In this document: piece by piece, positions 33,383 through 40,774 of the stretch
Layout: each line of letters begins with the position of its first letter
Numbering within the stretch: the stretch's first letter is position 1
DNA from: Candidatus Desulfosporosinus nitrosoreducens
GTDB taxonomy: Bacteria; Bacillota; Desulfitobacteriia; Desulfitobacteriales; Desulfitobacteriaceae
DNA: 40,774 nucleotides
Reading direction: 5' to 3'
Assembly (NCBI RefSeq): GCF_030954495.1
Contig: NZ_JAVHUW010000031.1
Span: 1 to 40,774, forward strand
Notes under the pieces: model-generated
Databases searched by the model: none
What the model was told of the DNA's origin: nothing
The model's input: the letters and a program-made list of their open reading frames with translations, nothing else
Program-made: the position numbers and the translations under genes

Positions 33383-34768
33383 TTGCTAATCCAAAATGGA
33401 ACCATTATTACAGACAAATCCTCAATAAAAGCTGATTTGCGAATTAAGGACGGCATTATTACAGAAATAGCAGCCGATCTTATACCGGAAAGCAACGAGG
33501 AAATTGTCAACGCCGAGGGTATGCTGGTCATGCCCGGCGGAATTGATGTGCACACGCACATGGATTTAGATGTGGGAATCGCACGGGCTACCGATGATTT
33601 TTATACCGGAACAGTGGCGGCCGCATGCGGAGGCACTACAACCATTGTTGACCACATGGCCTTTGGCCCTGAAGGCTGCAGTATCCGGCACCAATTAGAC
33701 CATTATCACACCCTTGCCGAGGGCAAAGCAGTCATTGACTATTCATTCCATGGGGTGATTGGACATGTGGATGACGCTATTTTAAAGGAAGTGGAGGACC
33801 TTGTTGACGAAGGGATTACCAGCCATAAGTTTTACCTGACCTACGGGCAGAAACTAACGGACCGGGAATTTTTCCTGCTCATGAAAAAAGCGAAAGAATT
33901 GGGAATTATGCTGACGGCTCATCCTGAAAACCATGATATGGTATGCTGTCTGAAAGAATTGTTAATCCAACAGGGAAAAACTTCACCTATCTACCATGCG
34001 GTAAGCCATCCGGTAGAAAGTGAGGCAGAAGCCATAAACCGTCTGATTCTTTTTGCTCATGTGGCGGATGACGCTCCCCTCTACATTGTCCATTTGTCTT
34101 GTGAAATGGGGTTGGATTACATCCGCCAGGCACGGCAGAGGGGGCAGAAAAATCTTTTTGCCGAAACCTGCCCTCAATATCTGTTCTTGGATGAAAGCCG
34201 CTACCGCGAACCCGGTGATGCCGGTCTGAAATATATTATGAGTCCTCCCCTCCGCAGGACGAAGGACAACCAGACCCTGTGGCTGGGTCTGCAGGATGGC
34301 AGCATTCAAACCGTCGCAACGGACCACTGCCCATTTTTCCTGAAAGGTGAAAAACAATTAGGCAAGGACAATTTTGCCAAAACCCCTAACGGGGCGCCTG
34401 GAGTAGAGCCGCGCATGGCCCTTTTGTTCTCGGAAGGTGTATCGGCGGAAAGAATTGACGCGCAGCGCTATGTACAGATCATGTCAACCAATCCGGCCAA
34501 ATTATTCGGGTTATATCCCCGTAAAGGAACCTTGGCAAAAGGCAGTGACGGCGATATTTTGATTGTTGATCCCTCAGCCCAATTGACTCTCACCCACAGC
34601 ATGCTGCATGAAAATGTTGATTATACCCCTTATGAGGGCATCTCTCTTCGCGGCTATCCATATATGACAATATCCCGTGGAAAAATCGTTGCCAAGGAAG
34701 GATGCTTCTTGGGAGAAAAAGGATCGGGAAAATTCATCAAACGAAACCTGCCTATACTCACGGTATAA
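33383..34768 (+). CDS. Dihydropyrimidinase / D-hydantoinase
   Basis: 461 aa from TTG 33383 with GGAGGT (33366-33371) 11 nt upstream. A cyclic amidohydrolase that opens dihydropyrimidines or hydantoins. Metal ligands are in place: H57 and H59 (GGIDVHTHMD), carboxylated lysine K149 (SHKFYLTYG), H180 (LTAHPENHD), a later His (YIVHLS) and Asp (ATDHCPF). GLYPRKGTLAKGSDGDILIVDP closes the barrel. The length matches the family (about 460). No dihydropyrimidine dehydrogenase or ureidopropionase gene is adjacent, so it stands alone between two similar hairpins. Substrate preference is open. Confidence 0.93.
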   Translation: MLIQNGTIITDKSSIKADLRIKDGIITEIAADLIPESNEEIVNAEGMLVMPGGIDVHTHMDLDVGIARATDDFYTGTVAAACGGTTTIVDHMAFGPEGCSIRHQLDHYHTLAEGKAVIDYSFHGVIGHVDDAILKEVEDLVDEGITSHKFYLTYGQKLTDREFFLLMKKAKELGIMLTAHPENHDMVCCLKELLIQQGKTSPIYHAVSHPVESEAEAINRLILFAHVADDAPLYIVHLSCEMGLDYIRQARQRGQKNLFAETCPQYLFLDESRYREPGDAGLKYIMSPPLRRTKDNQTLWLGLQDGSIQTVATDHCPFFLKGEKQLGKDNFAKTPNGAPGVEPRMALLFSEGVSAERIDAQRYVQIMSTNPAKLFGLYPRKGTLAKGSDGDILIVDPSAQLTLTHSMLHENVDYTPYEGISLRGYPYMTISRGKIVAKEGCFLGEKGSGKFIKRNLPILTV

Positions 34769-34781
34769 CCTAACTAAGTTT

Positions 34782-34845
34782 AAAAATTCGGCGTTTTGAG
34801 GTCTGACTCATCCAGATGAATCAGACCTCAAAACGCCGAATTTTT
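34782..34845. repeat. REP-like hairpin downstream of the hydantoinase (also its likely terminator)
   Basis: AAAATTCGGCGTTTTGAGG (34784 onward) pairs with CCTCAAAACGCCGAATTTT, extended by TCTGA/TCAGA and TCATC/GATGA, giving roughly 27 bp with one bulge and ending in TTTTT. Shares the core TCGGCG.TTTTGA with the hairpin at 33027-33083. Confidence 0.85.
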
Positions 34846-34961
34846 AAACTGGAGGAATAAATTTGTGAGGCGGCACTATGCGAGTGACAAAGAGGAGATT
34901 GAGGAAAGTAGGCATAGGAAACAGAATCGGTACGCAATAACCTGTTCCTCCCTGAATTACT

Positions 34962-35092
34962 GAAGAGGGGAGTGCCGACAGTGGGATGCCAACTGGCGCC
35001 CTCCTCTGCAGCTAAATGATTAAACCTGGAGCGGGTGGTAAGGATCACTGCTTGTACCAAGAATCTTACGCGCGTAAGATTCTTGGTACAAG
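34962..35092 (+). repeat. Composite hairpin element, copy 2
   Basis: Starts GAAGAGGGGAGTGCCGACAG and pairs with GGCGCCCTCCTC; then TGGAGCGGGTGGTAAGGATC; then the same 42-bp palindrome as copy 1 (35051-35092), base for base identical while flanks are only about 70% alike. Confidence 0.8.
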
Positions 35093-35122
35093 CCCATCAC
35101 AGGCTTTAAGCCTGTGATGGGC
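35092..35122. terminator. 15-bp hairpin adjoining composite element copy 2
   Basis: GCCCATCACAGGCTT (35092-35106) pairs with AAGCCTGTGATGGGC (35108-35122). No T-run follows. Present only at copy 2, not at copy 1. The remaining 35123-35287 carries no gene; GGGCTAGCCC at 35136-35145 is a short palindrome. Confidence 0.5.
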
Positions 35123-35287
35123 TGAATAGATGGATAAGTCCGGGCTAGCCCCCAGACCGTCCTCCTGCTGACTTTATCCGAAGAGGAGCGGGAGGAATCT
35201 CATGCTAATTGACAAAGAAAAGCTTCTTGGGTAATGTTATGCTATGCGATATATCACTAAACATAGTATATTGAGAAGAGGGATAAT

Positions 35288-35596
35288 GTGTCCTATTCAG
35301 GGGGCCCGATGACGGAGGCAATGTATTATATACTCTTAGCTTTAATGAATCCTAATCATGGCTATCAGCTAATGGCTGCCATTGAACAAATATCCAATGG
35401 GCGGATAAAAATGGGGCCGGGAACCTTGTATGGCGTTCTCACAAGATTGCAGAAAGATAATTTCGTTGAAATCTTAAGTGATGATGGCAGAAGGAAGACC
35501 TACGCTATTACGAAAGAAGGCCGGGCTGCCCTCAAAGCAGACTATGAAAGGTTAAAAGACATGGTTCGGGATGGAAGATTATTAGCAGGAGGTTAA
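35288..35596 (+). CDS. PadR-family transcriptional regulator
   Basis: 102 aa. GTG 35288 has AGAAGAGGGA upstream; ATG 35309 is a later option. Classic PadR winged helix: TEAMYYILLALMNPNHGYQLMAAIEQ, then GPGTLYGVLTRLQKDNFVEI and GRRKTYAITKEGRAALKADYERL. Short PadR proteins of this kind usually repress an efflux pump or a membrane-protein partner coded next door. Here the next gene is a broken WYL/GyrI fragment, so the target has perhaps been lost. Confidence 0.93.
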   Translation: MSYSGGPMTEAMYYILLALMNPNHGYQLMAAIEQISNGRIKMGPGTLYGVLTRLQKDNFVEILSDDGRRKTYAITKEGRAALKADYERLKDMVRDGRLLAGG

Positions 35597-35674
35597 GCAG
35601 CGGTCTTTTAATAAATTTTATAATCCCCAACTCCTGCCAAATCTGAAACTAACCATTCTATAGGGTGAAGGCAA

Positions 35675-36158
35675 GTGCAGATTAATCGCTTATTCGAAAT
35701 CCTCTATATCCTGCTTGACAAAAAAACGGCAACGTCTAAGGAACTGGCTGAGCGTTTTGAAGTTTCGCCCAGAACCATCTACCGCGATGTCGAGATCTTG
35801 TCCGCCGCAGGTATTCCGGTTTATATGCGCAAAGGGAAACGGCGTGAGCGCCTCAATTAAAAATAAGCTCAACGAGTATGCCAGTGGGCTCTACTCTGAT
35901 TATTCAAACAACGGATACTGCGTAACGGCAGGCCATGAGGTATCCCATGTAGGGAACGAAGGGCTGGCCGTAAAAATCATTCCCGCCGGAAGATATGCCA
36001 AATTTTCCGTACATGGGAACATGGTCAAGGCTGTGGCCGACGCTTGGGGAGAGATTTGGAAAACGGACCTGGACAGAAGCTATACCGCAGATTTTGAAGA
36101 ATACCTCAACAGCGACTGGGAGAATGCGGACATTGATATTTACATTGCTTTGAATTAA
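35675..36158 (+). pseudogene. Remnant of an HTH_11 regulator joined to a GyrI-like effector-binding domain
   Basis: From GTG 35675 (ribosome site AGGGTGAAGG) one frame encodes a full HTH_11 domain (LFEILYILLDKKTATSKELAE, then VSPRTIYRDVEILSAAGIPVY) and stops at 35860. A second frame continues from about 35841 to 36158 as a GyrI-like effector-binding C-terminus (IKNKLNEYASGLY, then VKIIPAGRYAKFSVHGNM and WGEIWKTDLDRSYTADFEEY). The middle of the original protein and the frame are lost. It probably was a DeoR/WYL- or YafY-like regulator with a C-terminal ligand domain. Confidence 0.7.
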
Positions 36159-36341
36159 ACAACAAGGGGTTGTCGCAGTAAGACAGTCCGGAAAATAACC
36201 GATCAAAGCATATGGATCATTGGCACACGATTTGAAAGCACCCCTATCGATCATACAGGGATATTCGGAAGCCTTGGTATGAGCGGGTTTGAGAAGTGGA
36301 TGTTCTTTTTATAGTGACGTGGCGAGATGGGGAATATGATT

Positions 36342-36378
36342 AGCTCGATCGTTTTTATTGAACGGTCGAGCTTTTTTG
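36342..36378 (+). terminator. Rho-independent terminator
   Basis: AGCTCGATCGTT (36342-36353) pairs with AACGGTCGAGCT (36361-36372) with one G-U pair; seven-nt loop; followed by TTTTTG. Confidence 0.85.
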
Positions 36379-36826
36379 TTTTACATGATATAGGTCGCAG
36401 AGAAGGCATAAAATCAATTATGCACACAATTGATGGGTATGATTATATGATGAGCTTAAACCAAAAAGAGATTGCCAGAGTATGTTTAACACATTCATAT
36501 CCAATAAAAGATGTAAATACGTTTTTCGGAAATTTGATTGCACAGAAGAACAAAAGGCTTTCTTGTCACGCTTTATAAAGATTACTAAATATGATGATTA
36601 TGACCGATTAATACAATTCTGTGATGCAATAGCATTGCCAAATGGTGCATGCATAATGGAGAAAAGGTTAATTGATGTGGCATTAAGACATGGCTTACCA
36701 GATTTCACGATTGATAAATGGAAAACATTTTTAGAGTTGAAAAAGTATTTTGATACGTTGTGCGGTTGTAATGTATACACACTGTTGCCAAATATAATTG
36801 AAAATTCTTATGAGAGTCTGCTATAA
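36379..36826 (+). pseudogene. HD-domain phosphohydrolase, 5'-truncated and frameshifted
   Basis: Frame 1 encodes FVLHDIGRREGIKSIMHTID, the HD motif (HD in LHDIG), and ARVCLTHSYPIKDVNTFFGN. Near 36530 the reading moves to another frame: KFDCTEEQKAFLSRFIKITK, YDRLIQFCDAIALPNGACIM and EKRLIDVALRHGLPDF, to a stop at 36826. HD hydrolases of this kind cleave nucleotides. The N-terminus is replaced by the terminator hairpin, so the gene is clearly dead. Confidence 0.75.
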
Positions 36827-36890
36827 ATTTCAATTTGTAGAGTTGAGGGAACATAGTTGTTGCTTCAGTTCGATCGTGTCCTTTTGATAC

Positions 36891-37015
36891 GCTTAGCTGG
36901 TGGTCGAGTGGGAGAGTGCTAAGGGCTAGGAAATAAAAAATCCGGGCCTAAACCCGGTGAGTTAAATTGTTATTTGCCTCTGTGTTTGGTTTTAGCCTTA
37001 AGAGTCGCCCTCTCG
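36891..37015. repeat. yjdF 3'-end/terminator repeat, copy 2 (detached fragment)
   Basis: 125 bp, about 90% identical to 25230-25354, containing the last coding part of yjdF (minus sense) and its terminator (ATCCGGGCCTAAACCCGGT). There is no upstream coding part; the similarity ends exactly at the left arm of an inverted repeat, CCCTCTCG (37008-37015) and CGAGAGGG (37043-37050). The 37016-37245 stretch holds an open frame (37020-37220) I cannot assign. Confidence 0.85.
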
Positions 37016-37245
37016 AAAAATGATAGCGAACAATGGACATCCCGAGAGGGAAGGATACGACACTGAAAAAATCAGTGCATCCGGACTACCAACCGGACCG
37101 TGTTTTTATGTTCGCAGGATTATCCTTATAGCCTATTTAATCAAACCTTTCGACAATGAAACACCCCATCCGGCGATGGACAACAAAAATTCATTACAAA
37201 GTGGAAAGAAAAGTGTGTGAAAGTTTTCAAAAGGGGGGCATCCAA

Positions 37246-37689
37246 ATGAATGATAATCATATGAAATTGCTTTCACGGTTTAATGGTGGTGGTTTTTCCT
37301 GCAGCCAAATGGTTTTTGCTACCTTAGGTAAAAAACTGGGTATTGACTGTAAACAAGCTCTTAGATTAGCGACCGGATTTGGAGCGGGGATTGCATATCA
37401 AGACGACATTTGTGGAGCTGTTAGTGGTGCGATTATGGCAATTGGTCTAAAGCATGGCAATGATGAACCTTCTAAGGCAGATTTAAGCAATAAGGCTCTC
37501 TTTCTTACACGAGAATTAATTCAAAGAATTAAAGCTAAACATGGGAGTTATAAATGCAAAGATCTTACTGGGATTGATCATACGAATCTGGAAGAAGGGA
37601 TGAAGCTCTATCAGGAGCAAGGTATAGCTGGTAGAATTTGTCGGCCAATTGTAATAGAATGCATAGAGATAGTAGAAGAAATATGGTGA
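37246..37689 (+). CDS. C_GCAxxG_C_C family (putative redox) protein
   Basis: 147 aa from ATG 37246 (AAGGGGGGC upstream, about 8 nt). The family is named for its cysteine pattern: C19 in GGFSCSQMVFATLG, C56 in DDICGAVSGAIMAIG, a later C in SYKCKDLTG and another in GRICRPIVIECIEIVEEIW. LATGFGAGIAYQDDICG is the diagnostic core. It is thought to be redox active or metal-binding, but no reaction is established. An upstream in-frame ATG at 37156 would add 30 atypical residues and is rejected. It lies alone before the MFS gene. Confidence 0.88.
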   Translation: MNDNHMKLLSRFNGGGFSCSQMVFATLGKKLGIDCKQALRLATGFGAGIAYQDDICGAVSGAIMAIGLKHGNDEPSKADLSNKALFLTRELIQRIKAKHGSYKCKDLTGIDHTNLEEGMKLYQEQGIAGRICRPIVIECIEIVEEIW

Positions 37690-37816
37690 TTTTTATCGTG
37701 GTCGGGTGGAGAGTCGATTTCCAAAAGAAGGCTCCTTTCGAAACTTGACTCGTCTACTACTCCATAGTTTAAAATAACTCTCTGATAATAAATGGGTGCC
37801 TGCTTTCTCCCTAGTT

Positions 37817-39070
37817 ATGAAAACAGGCTCACCAATAAAAGAGAGGCGTTTTAGATTGGCTCAGGGCATAAACAGGAACCTTTGGTATCTTTTGAGTGGA
37901 CAGTTCATTTCTCAAATCGGGGATAAATTTTATGCTCTTGCACTTGCCTACTGGGTAATGGAGTCGACAAAATCCGCCGCAGCAATGGGGACGGTTATGC
38001 TATTTTCGATGTTACCATCAGTAATAACAGGATTATTTTTGGGTGGATTTATTGATAGGCATAATAGAAAAACAATACTAATAACGGCTGATATAGTCAG
38101 AGGCTTTGCTATAATGCTGGTTATTGCGGTTTTTTATTTTAAAGCCTTAACGTTAACGGTAATCATTTTGGCTCAAGTAATTCTATCAATATCCGGTGCT
38201 TTTTTTAATCCGGCCGTGCTTGCCTTAATTCCGCAGATTGTTAACAAGGAACAGCTTACCAAAGCAAATGCCTTAAGCCAACTGGTCTCTGGAACGGCAA
38301 TGATAATTGGCCCAGTTATCGGTGGGCTTGCGGTTGCCTATACTGGCTACTGGTTTGTCTTTGTTTTTAATGCCATTTCATTTTTTATTTCAGCGACTTT
38401 TAATCTGTTGCTAAAAGTCCAAGATCTATGGAGAAATGATGATAATCCAAAAGGAAAGTTGGGAGTCATAGAAGGATATAACTATATCTTTCAAAAAAGG
38501 AATCTGATTGTATTAATCGCCGTCATAGCAATAGTTCATTTTTTTGTAGGAGCTTTTGAGGTTGCTATACCAACTCTTGCCGTATGTCTTCAGGGGAATG
38601 GAGCCCAAAATCTTGGATATCTTGAGACTTCCTTTGGCTTAGGTGCAGTAGGTGCAGGAATTCTGTTAAGTACTATAAAACTAAGTAATAAAGAAGAAAA
38701 GACCATTTTCTTGAGTATTAGATTGATTGGAATATTTTACTTTATACTAGGGGTTGTAAACAGGTTTGGCATAATAATGGTCTGGCCCTACACCATCGGT
38801 TTTCTCCTGCTCGGTGGGGTGATAATCTTGGCATCTACCTGCTATAGGGTTATAATCCAGCAAAGTGTTGAAAATGATATGACCGGCAGGATTTTCGGGA
38901 TAGTGACGTCAATCGGCAACGGGTCTATTCCCATTGCGGCGTTTATTTTCGGTATCCTAACCGATATTTTAAAATTTAATATGATAGCAATCCTTAGTGG
39001 GGCTATGCTCTTGCTTTTAAGCACCCCGCTTTATAGGGCATATTCCAGAAAAACTTTAAACGATGCATGA
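37817..39070 (+). CDS. MFS transporter (macrolide-efflux-like)
   Basis: About 417 aa from ATG 37817; an in-frame GTG at 37796 is possible and no start has a strong ribosome site. About 12 membrane helices are readable, e.g. AAMGTVMLFSMLPSVITGLF, FAIMLVIAVFYFKALTLTVI and LIAVIAIVHFFVGAF. The MFS loop between helices 2 and 3 reads GGFIDRHNRKTILI, as in MefA-type drug efflux proteins. Substrate unknown; likely a proton-driven exporter of a hydrophobic compound. A MerR regulator follows by 33 nt in the same direction, probably its own regulator. Confidence 0.9.
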   Translation: MKTGSPIKERRFRLAQGINRNLWYLLSGQFISQIGDKFYALALAYWVMESTKSAAAMGTVMLFSMLPSVITGLFLGGFIDRHNRKTILITADIVRGFAIMLVIAVFYFKALTLTVIILAQVILSISGAFFNPAVLALIPQIVNKEQLTKANALSQLVSGTAMIIGPVIGGLAVAYTGYWFVFVFNAISFFISATFNLLLKVQDLWRNDDNPKGKLGVIEGYNYIFQKRNLIVLIAVIAIVHFFVGAFEVAIPTLAVCLQGNGAQNLGYLETSFGLGAVGAGILLSTIKLSNKEEKTIFLSIRLIGIFYFILGVVNRFGIIMVWPYTIGFLLLGGVIILASTCYRVIIQQSVENDMTGRIFGIVTSIGNGSIPIAAFIFGILTDILKFNMIAILSGAMLLLLSTPLYRAYSRKTLNDA

Positions 39071-39103
39071 CTGGTAATTGTGTATAATAATGTGGAGGTA
39101 TAG

Positions 39104-39628
39104 ATGTATAAAGTTGGAGAAATTGCCAAAAGGTTTGGAATATCGAGAACGACTTTGCTGTATTATGACTCCATTGATCTATTTAGTCCGTCAACCAGGA
39201 CTGATGCGGGCTACAGGTTATATAGCCAAGAGGATTGTGAAAAGCTTAAGAAAATAATGACTTACAGGGAAGCAGGGTTGTCAACAGAAAATATAAAAGA
39301 ATTGCTTATACAGCAAAAAGATGAGGAAATAATATCACCACTTTTTAAAAAGCTTGGGGATTTGAACCAACAAATTAAAACGATTAAACAACAACAAATG
39401 CTTTTAATTAACCTTATTAAGGAAAAAGAAATAATTAAGAAAAGATTACTAAGTGACGAAGTATTAAAACTGATTTTGGAAAGGGCTGACATTAAATACG
39501 AAGAAAGAATGAATTGGCATGCTGAATTCGAAGAGCAATCATCTCAAAGGCACTATGAATTTTTGCAATCGCTAGGAACTGATGAAGAAGAAATTAAACT
39601 GTTAAAGGAAAAATTGAAAAATTATTAA
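39104..39628 (+). CDS. MerR-family transcriptional regulator
   Basis: 174 aa. TGGAGG precedes ATG 39104. The N-terminal MerR domain is clear: YKVGEIAKRFGISRTTLLYY, DAGYRLYSQEDCEKLKKIMTYREAGLS. A long coiled coil (about 60-115, PLFKKLGDLNQQIKTIKQQQ) forms the dimer, and the short C-terminal part carries the effector site, if any. Likely activates the adjacent MFS gene in response to its substrate. The IS630 element inserted 2-5 nt after the stop codon. Confidence 0.9.
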   Translation: MYKVGEIAKRFGISRTTLLYYDSIDLFSPSTRTDAGYRLYSQEDCEKLKKIMTYREAGLSTENIKELLIQQKDEEIISPLFKKLGDLNQQIKTIKQQQMLLINLIKEKEIIKKRLLSDEVLKLILERADIKYEERMNWHAEFEEQSSQRHYEFLQSLGTDEEEIKLLKEKLKNY

Positions 39629-39654
39629 AATATATAAGTTGAATTAATTCTTCA

Positions 39655-40143
39655 CTACAACTTACAACATAGCCTTTGAATAACGGCTTCTGGTCTCGTG
39701 CTTATGGATTTGAGAAAGGCTTTAACATTTTTTCTGATTTCAGGAACCGTTTTGTAAAAGACATTGTAAACGACTTGTTCCTTTAGCCACTTCCATAGCC
39801 CTTCAATTAAGTTGAGATCAGGACTGTAGGGTGGCAAATACATCAATTGTAAACGCGTTTTATTGGCTTCTAATAAAGGCTGAAGAAGCTTTGCGTGGTG
39901 AATTCGTGCATTATCCAGAATGATCACCGTTTTACCCTTCGTATGCCTTGACACTACGTTGTTCAGAAACTTGAGAAACACTTCTGCGTCATAGCGTTCA
40001 TGTTCTTCGCAGTAGACTTCACCGGTTTCATAGTTCAGATAACCGACCAGTTTGACCCCACGATGTTTGCCGTAGGTCTTGATGATTCGTTGCTTGCCAC
40101 GCTCAAACCAAGTTTGATGAATCGCTTGGTAATCCCGAATCAT
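39655..40143 (-). CDS. IS630 transposase, C-terminal DDE part
   Basis: 162 aa from its first ATG; the real reading comes from the frame that joins orfA upstream (LFVDES with the first catalytic Asp at about 40150-40165). Catalytic residues: second Asp in VIILDNARIHHAKL, Glu in YLPPYSPDLNLIEGLWKWLK. It cuts and joins the element ends at TA. As an independent protein it lacks the first Asp and would be inactive; see the A7 run. Confidence 0.9.
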   Translation of the reverse strand: MIRDYQAIHQTWFERGKQRIIKTYGKHRGVKLVGYLNYETGEVYCEEHERYDAEVFLKFLNNVVSRHTKGKTVIILDNARIHHAKLLQPLLEANKTRLQLMYLPPYSPDLNLIEGLWKWLKEQVVYNVFYKTVPEIRKNVKAFLKSISTRPEAVIQRLCCKL

Positions 40144-40174
40144 GGACTCATCGACAAAGAGAATGTGTTGGATT

Positions 40175-40705
40175 TCATCCTCTAGCAGTTTTTTTCACCG
40201 TTTCAAAGTCCTGCACAAATTGTTCTTGCTTCTGTTTATCTGCCTTTGCAAGCACATAGGTTGGACGGGTATAGGAAAGTCCCATGCGCTCCAACATTCC
40301 GGTAATCCCTCGAATGGAGTAATCAAACCCAAATTCACGCTTGATATAGTTGGCAATCAGACCGGCTGTCCAGTTAAATTCAGCCGGGAACCCCACTTCG
40401 GAAGGCACTTTACTGAGGATTACCTCTTTCAATGCGGCACGTTGTCCTTCATGAAGCCTTGGAGGTCTTCCTGATTTTGGTTTGTCAGGTATTCCATCAA
40501 GGCCTTCGTTCCGGTACGTTTGGTGTAAATTACTCACCGTATCCTTTGAAATCCCTATTAGTTCTGCAACTTCCCTACATGATTTTCCGGAAAGAAATAG
40601 GTAAAGCGCTTGATATCTCTTGAAAATTCTTGCCTTCTTTTCTTTATCCATAGCCGATTTAATGGCTTTTAATTCTTCCTCTGATGCTCTCATTTTTATC
40701 CTCAT
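40175..40705 (-). CDS. IS630 transposase, N-terminal HTH part
   Basis: 176 aa. Helix-turn-helix domain (RYQALYLFLSGKSCREVAEL, then GISKDTVSNLHQTYRNEGLD) and the linker GIPDKPKSGRPPRL typical of IS630/IS1182 relatives. The frame ends ETVKKTARG just past a run of seven A (complement of T 40189-40195). Removing one A or shifting +1 gives KKLLEDEIQHILFVDES, joining the DDE part in frame. So it is either a split pseudogene or expressed by slippage at A7. Confidence 0.9.
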   Translation of the reverse strand: MRIKMRASEEELKAIKSAMDKEKKARIFKRYQALYLFLSGKSCREVAELIGISKDTVSNLHQTYRNEGLDGIPDKPKSGRPPRLHEGQRAALKEVILSKVPSEVGFPAEFNWTAGLIANYIKREFGFDYSIRGITGMLERMGLSYTRPTYVLAKADKQKQEQFVQDFETVKKTARG

Positions 40706-40774
40706 CTTTTGTATAAAGTAGCTTCAGAAAGAATATCGACAAATTGTATGAATATCTTAACTCAATTTATATAG

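Larger units (their letters stand above)
39631..40773 (-). mobile_element. IS630-family insertion sequence, complete
   Basis: Terminal inverted repeats TATATAAGTTGAATTAA (39631-39647) and the complement of 40757-40773 (TATATAAATTGAGTTAA) match at 15 of 17 positions. The element is about 1.14 kb and its ends start with TA, as expected for TA target duplication in this family. It encodes two overlapping-frame ORFs on the minus strand. The right end falls one base before the window edge. Confidence 0.85.

Noticed and set aside
33310..33435. 41-codon frame overlapping the hydantoinase start
   Set aside because: It could be a leader peptide, but the overlap with a well-placed ribosome site for the main gene and lack of attenuator features make chance more likely.
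37020..37220. 66-codon ORF downstream of the yjdF repeat fragment
   Set aside because: Its start lies inside the inverted-repeat junction, it overlaps the next gene's leader, and nothing in it matches a family.
1..40774. CRISPR array, tRNA or rRNA genes
   Set aside because: No regularly spaced direct repeats, tRNA cloverleaf or rRNA-like stretch was found on reading either strand; a tRNAscan or CRISPR search would be needed to exclude weak cases.

Overview
The window looks like a piece of chromosome from an anaerobic, spore-forming Firmicute of the Desulfosporosinus/Desulfitobacterium (Peptococcales) type. This is inferred from gene content: a selenocysteine formate dehydrogenase, a tungsten/molybdenum aldehyde:ferredoxin oxidoreductase relative, a sigma-54-controlled butyrate/beta-oxidation operon, a Spo0E-like sporulation regulator, and many AT-rich regulators and gene remnants. 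No rRNA, tRNA or CRISPR array was found.

Region 1 (1-8856) is a pterin-metal oxidoreductase cluster on the + strand. It opens with a Moco/Tuco-type riboswitch (about 81-176) and a 129-nt structured element that recurs at 15658-15785. Then come a 93-aa unknown protein, a short AOR-family protein, a methionine-rich one-helix membrane protein, a selenoprotein formate dehydrogenase (in-frame TGA at 3438 with an adjacent SECIS-like hairpin), a MoeA, a MoeA fused to a periplasmic-binding-protein-like domain, and a HesB/IscA-like protein. The logic is metal-cofactor sensing, cofactor completion and use in one unit.

Region 2 (8857-15937) holds a DJ-1/PfpI protein, a Spo0E-like ORF, a metallo-beta-lactamase-fold hydrolase and a phosphodiester glycosidase. 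A cassette-like stretch follows, in which a kinase-like gene, a GNAT acetyltransferase and a Phd/YefM antitoxin are punctuated by three copies of a covarying hairpin. After it come a truncated toxin, a broken histidine kinase and a broken KilA-N gene.

Region 3 (15938-24336) encodes a PAS-AAA+-Fis sigma-54 activator followed by a -24/-12 promoter and the operon hbd, crt, CoA-transferase, thiolase, acyl-CoA dehydrogenase. Together these interconvert acetyl-CoA and butyryl-CoA/butyrate or run short-chain beta-oxidation. Two decayed copies of the crt 3' end lie inside the operon.

Region 4 (24337-40774) is accessory DNA: small regulator/enzyme modules (FMN reductase + TetR, WYL regulator + DJ-1 protein, receiver protein facing an XRE regulator, PadR, MerR beside an MFS pump), a hydantoinase flanked by two related hairpins, many pseudogenes (VOC, TcmP/radical SAM, WYL/GyrI, HD hydrolase, yjdF fragments), several long perfect palindromes, and a complete IS630-family element at the right end whose transposase is split at an A7 run.

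All assignments come from reading translations and motifs by eye; no database search was run. Starts were moved from the longest possible ORF wherever a Shine-Dalgarno sequence pointed to an inner codon.
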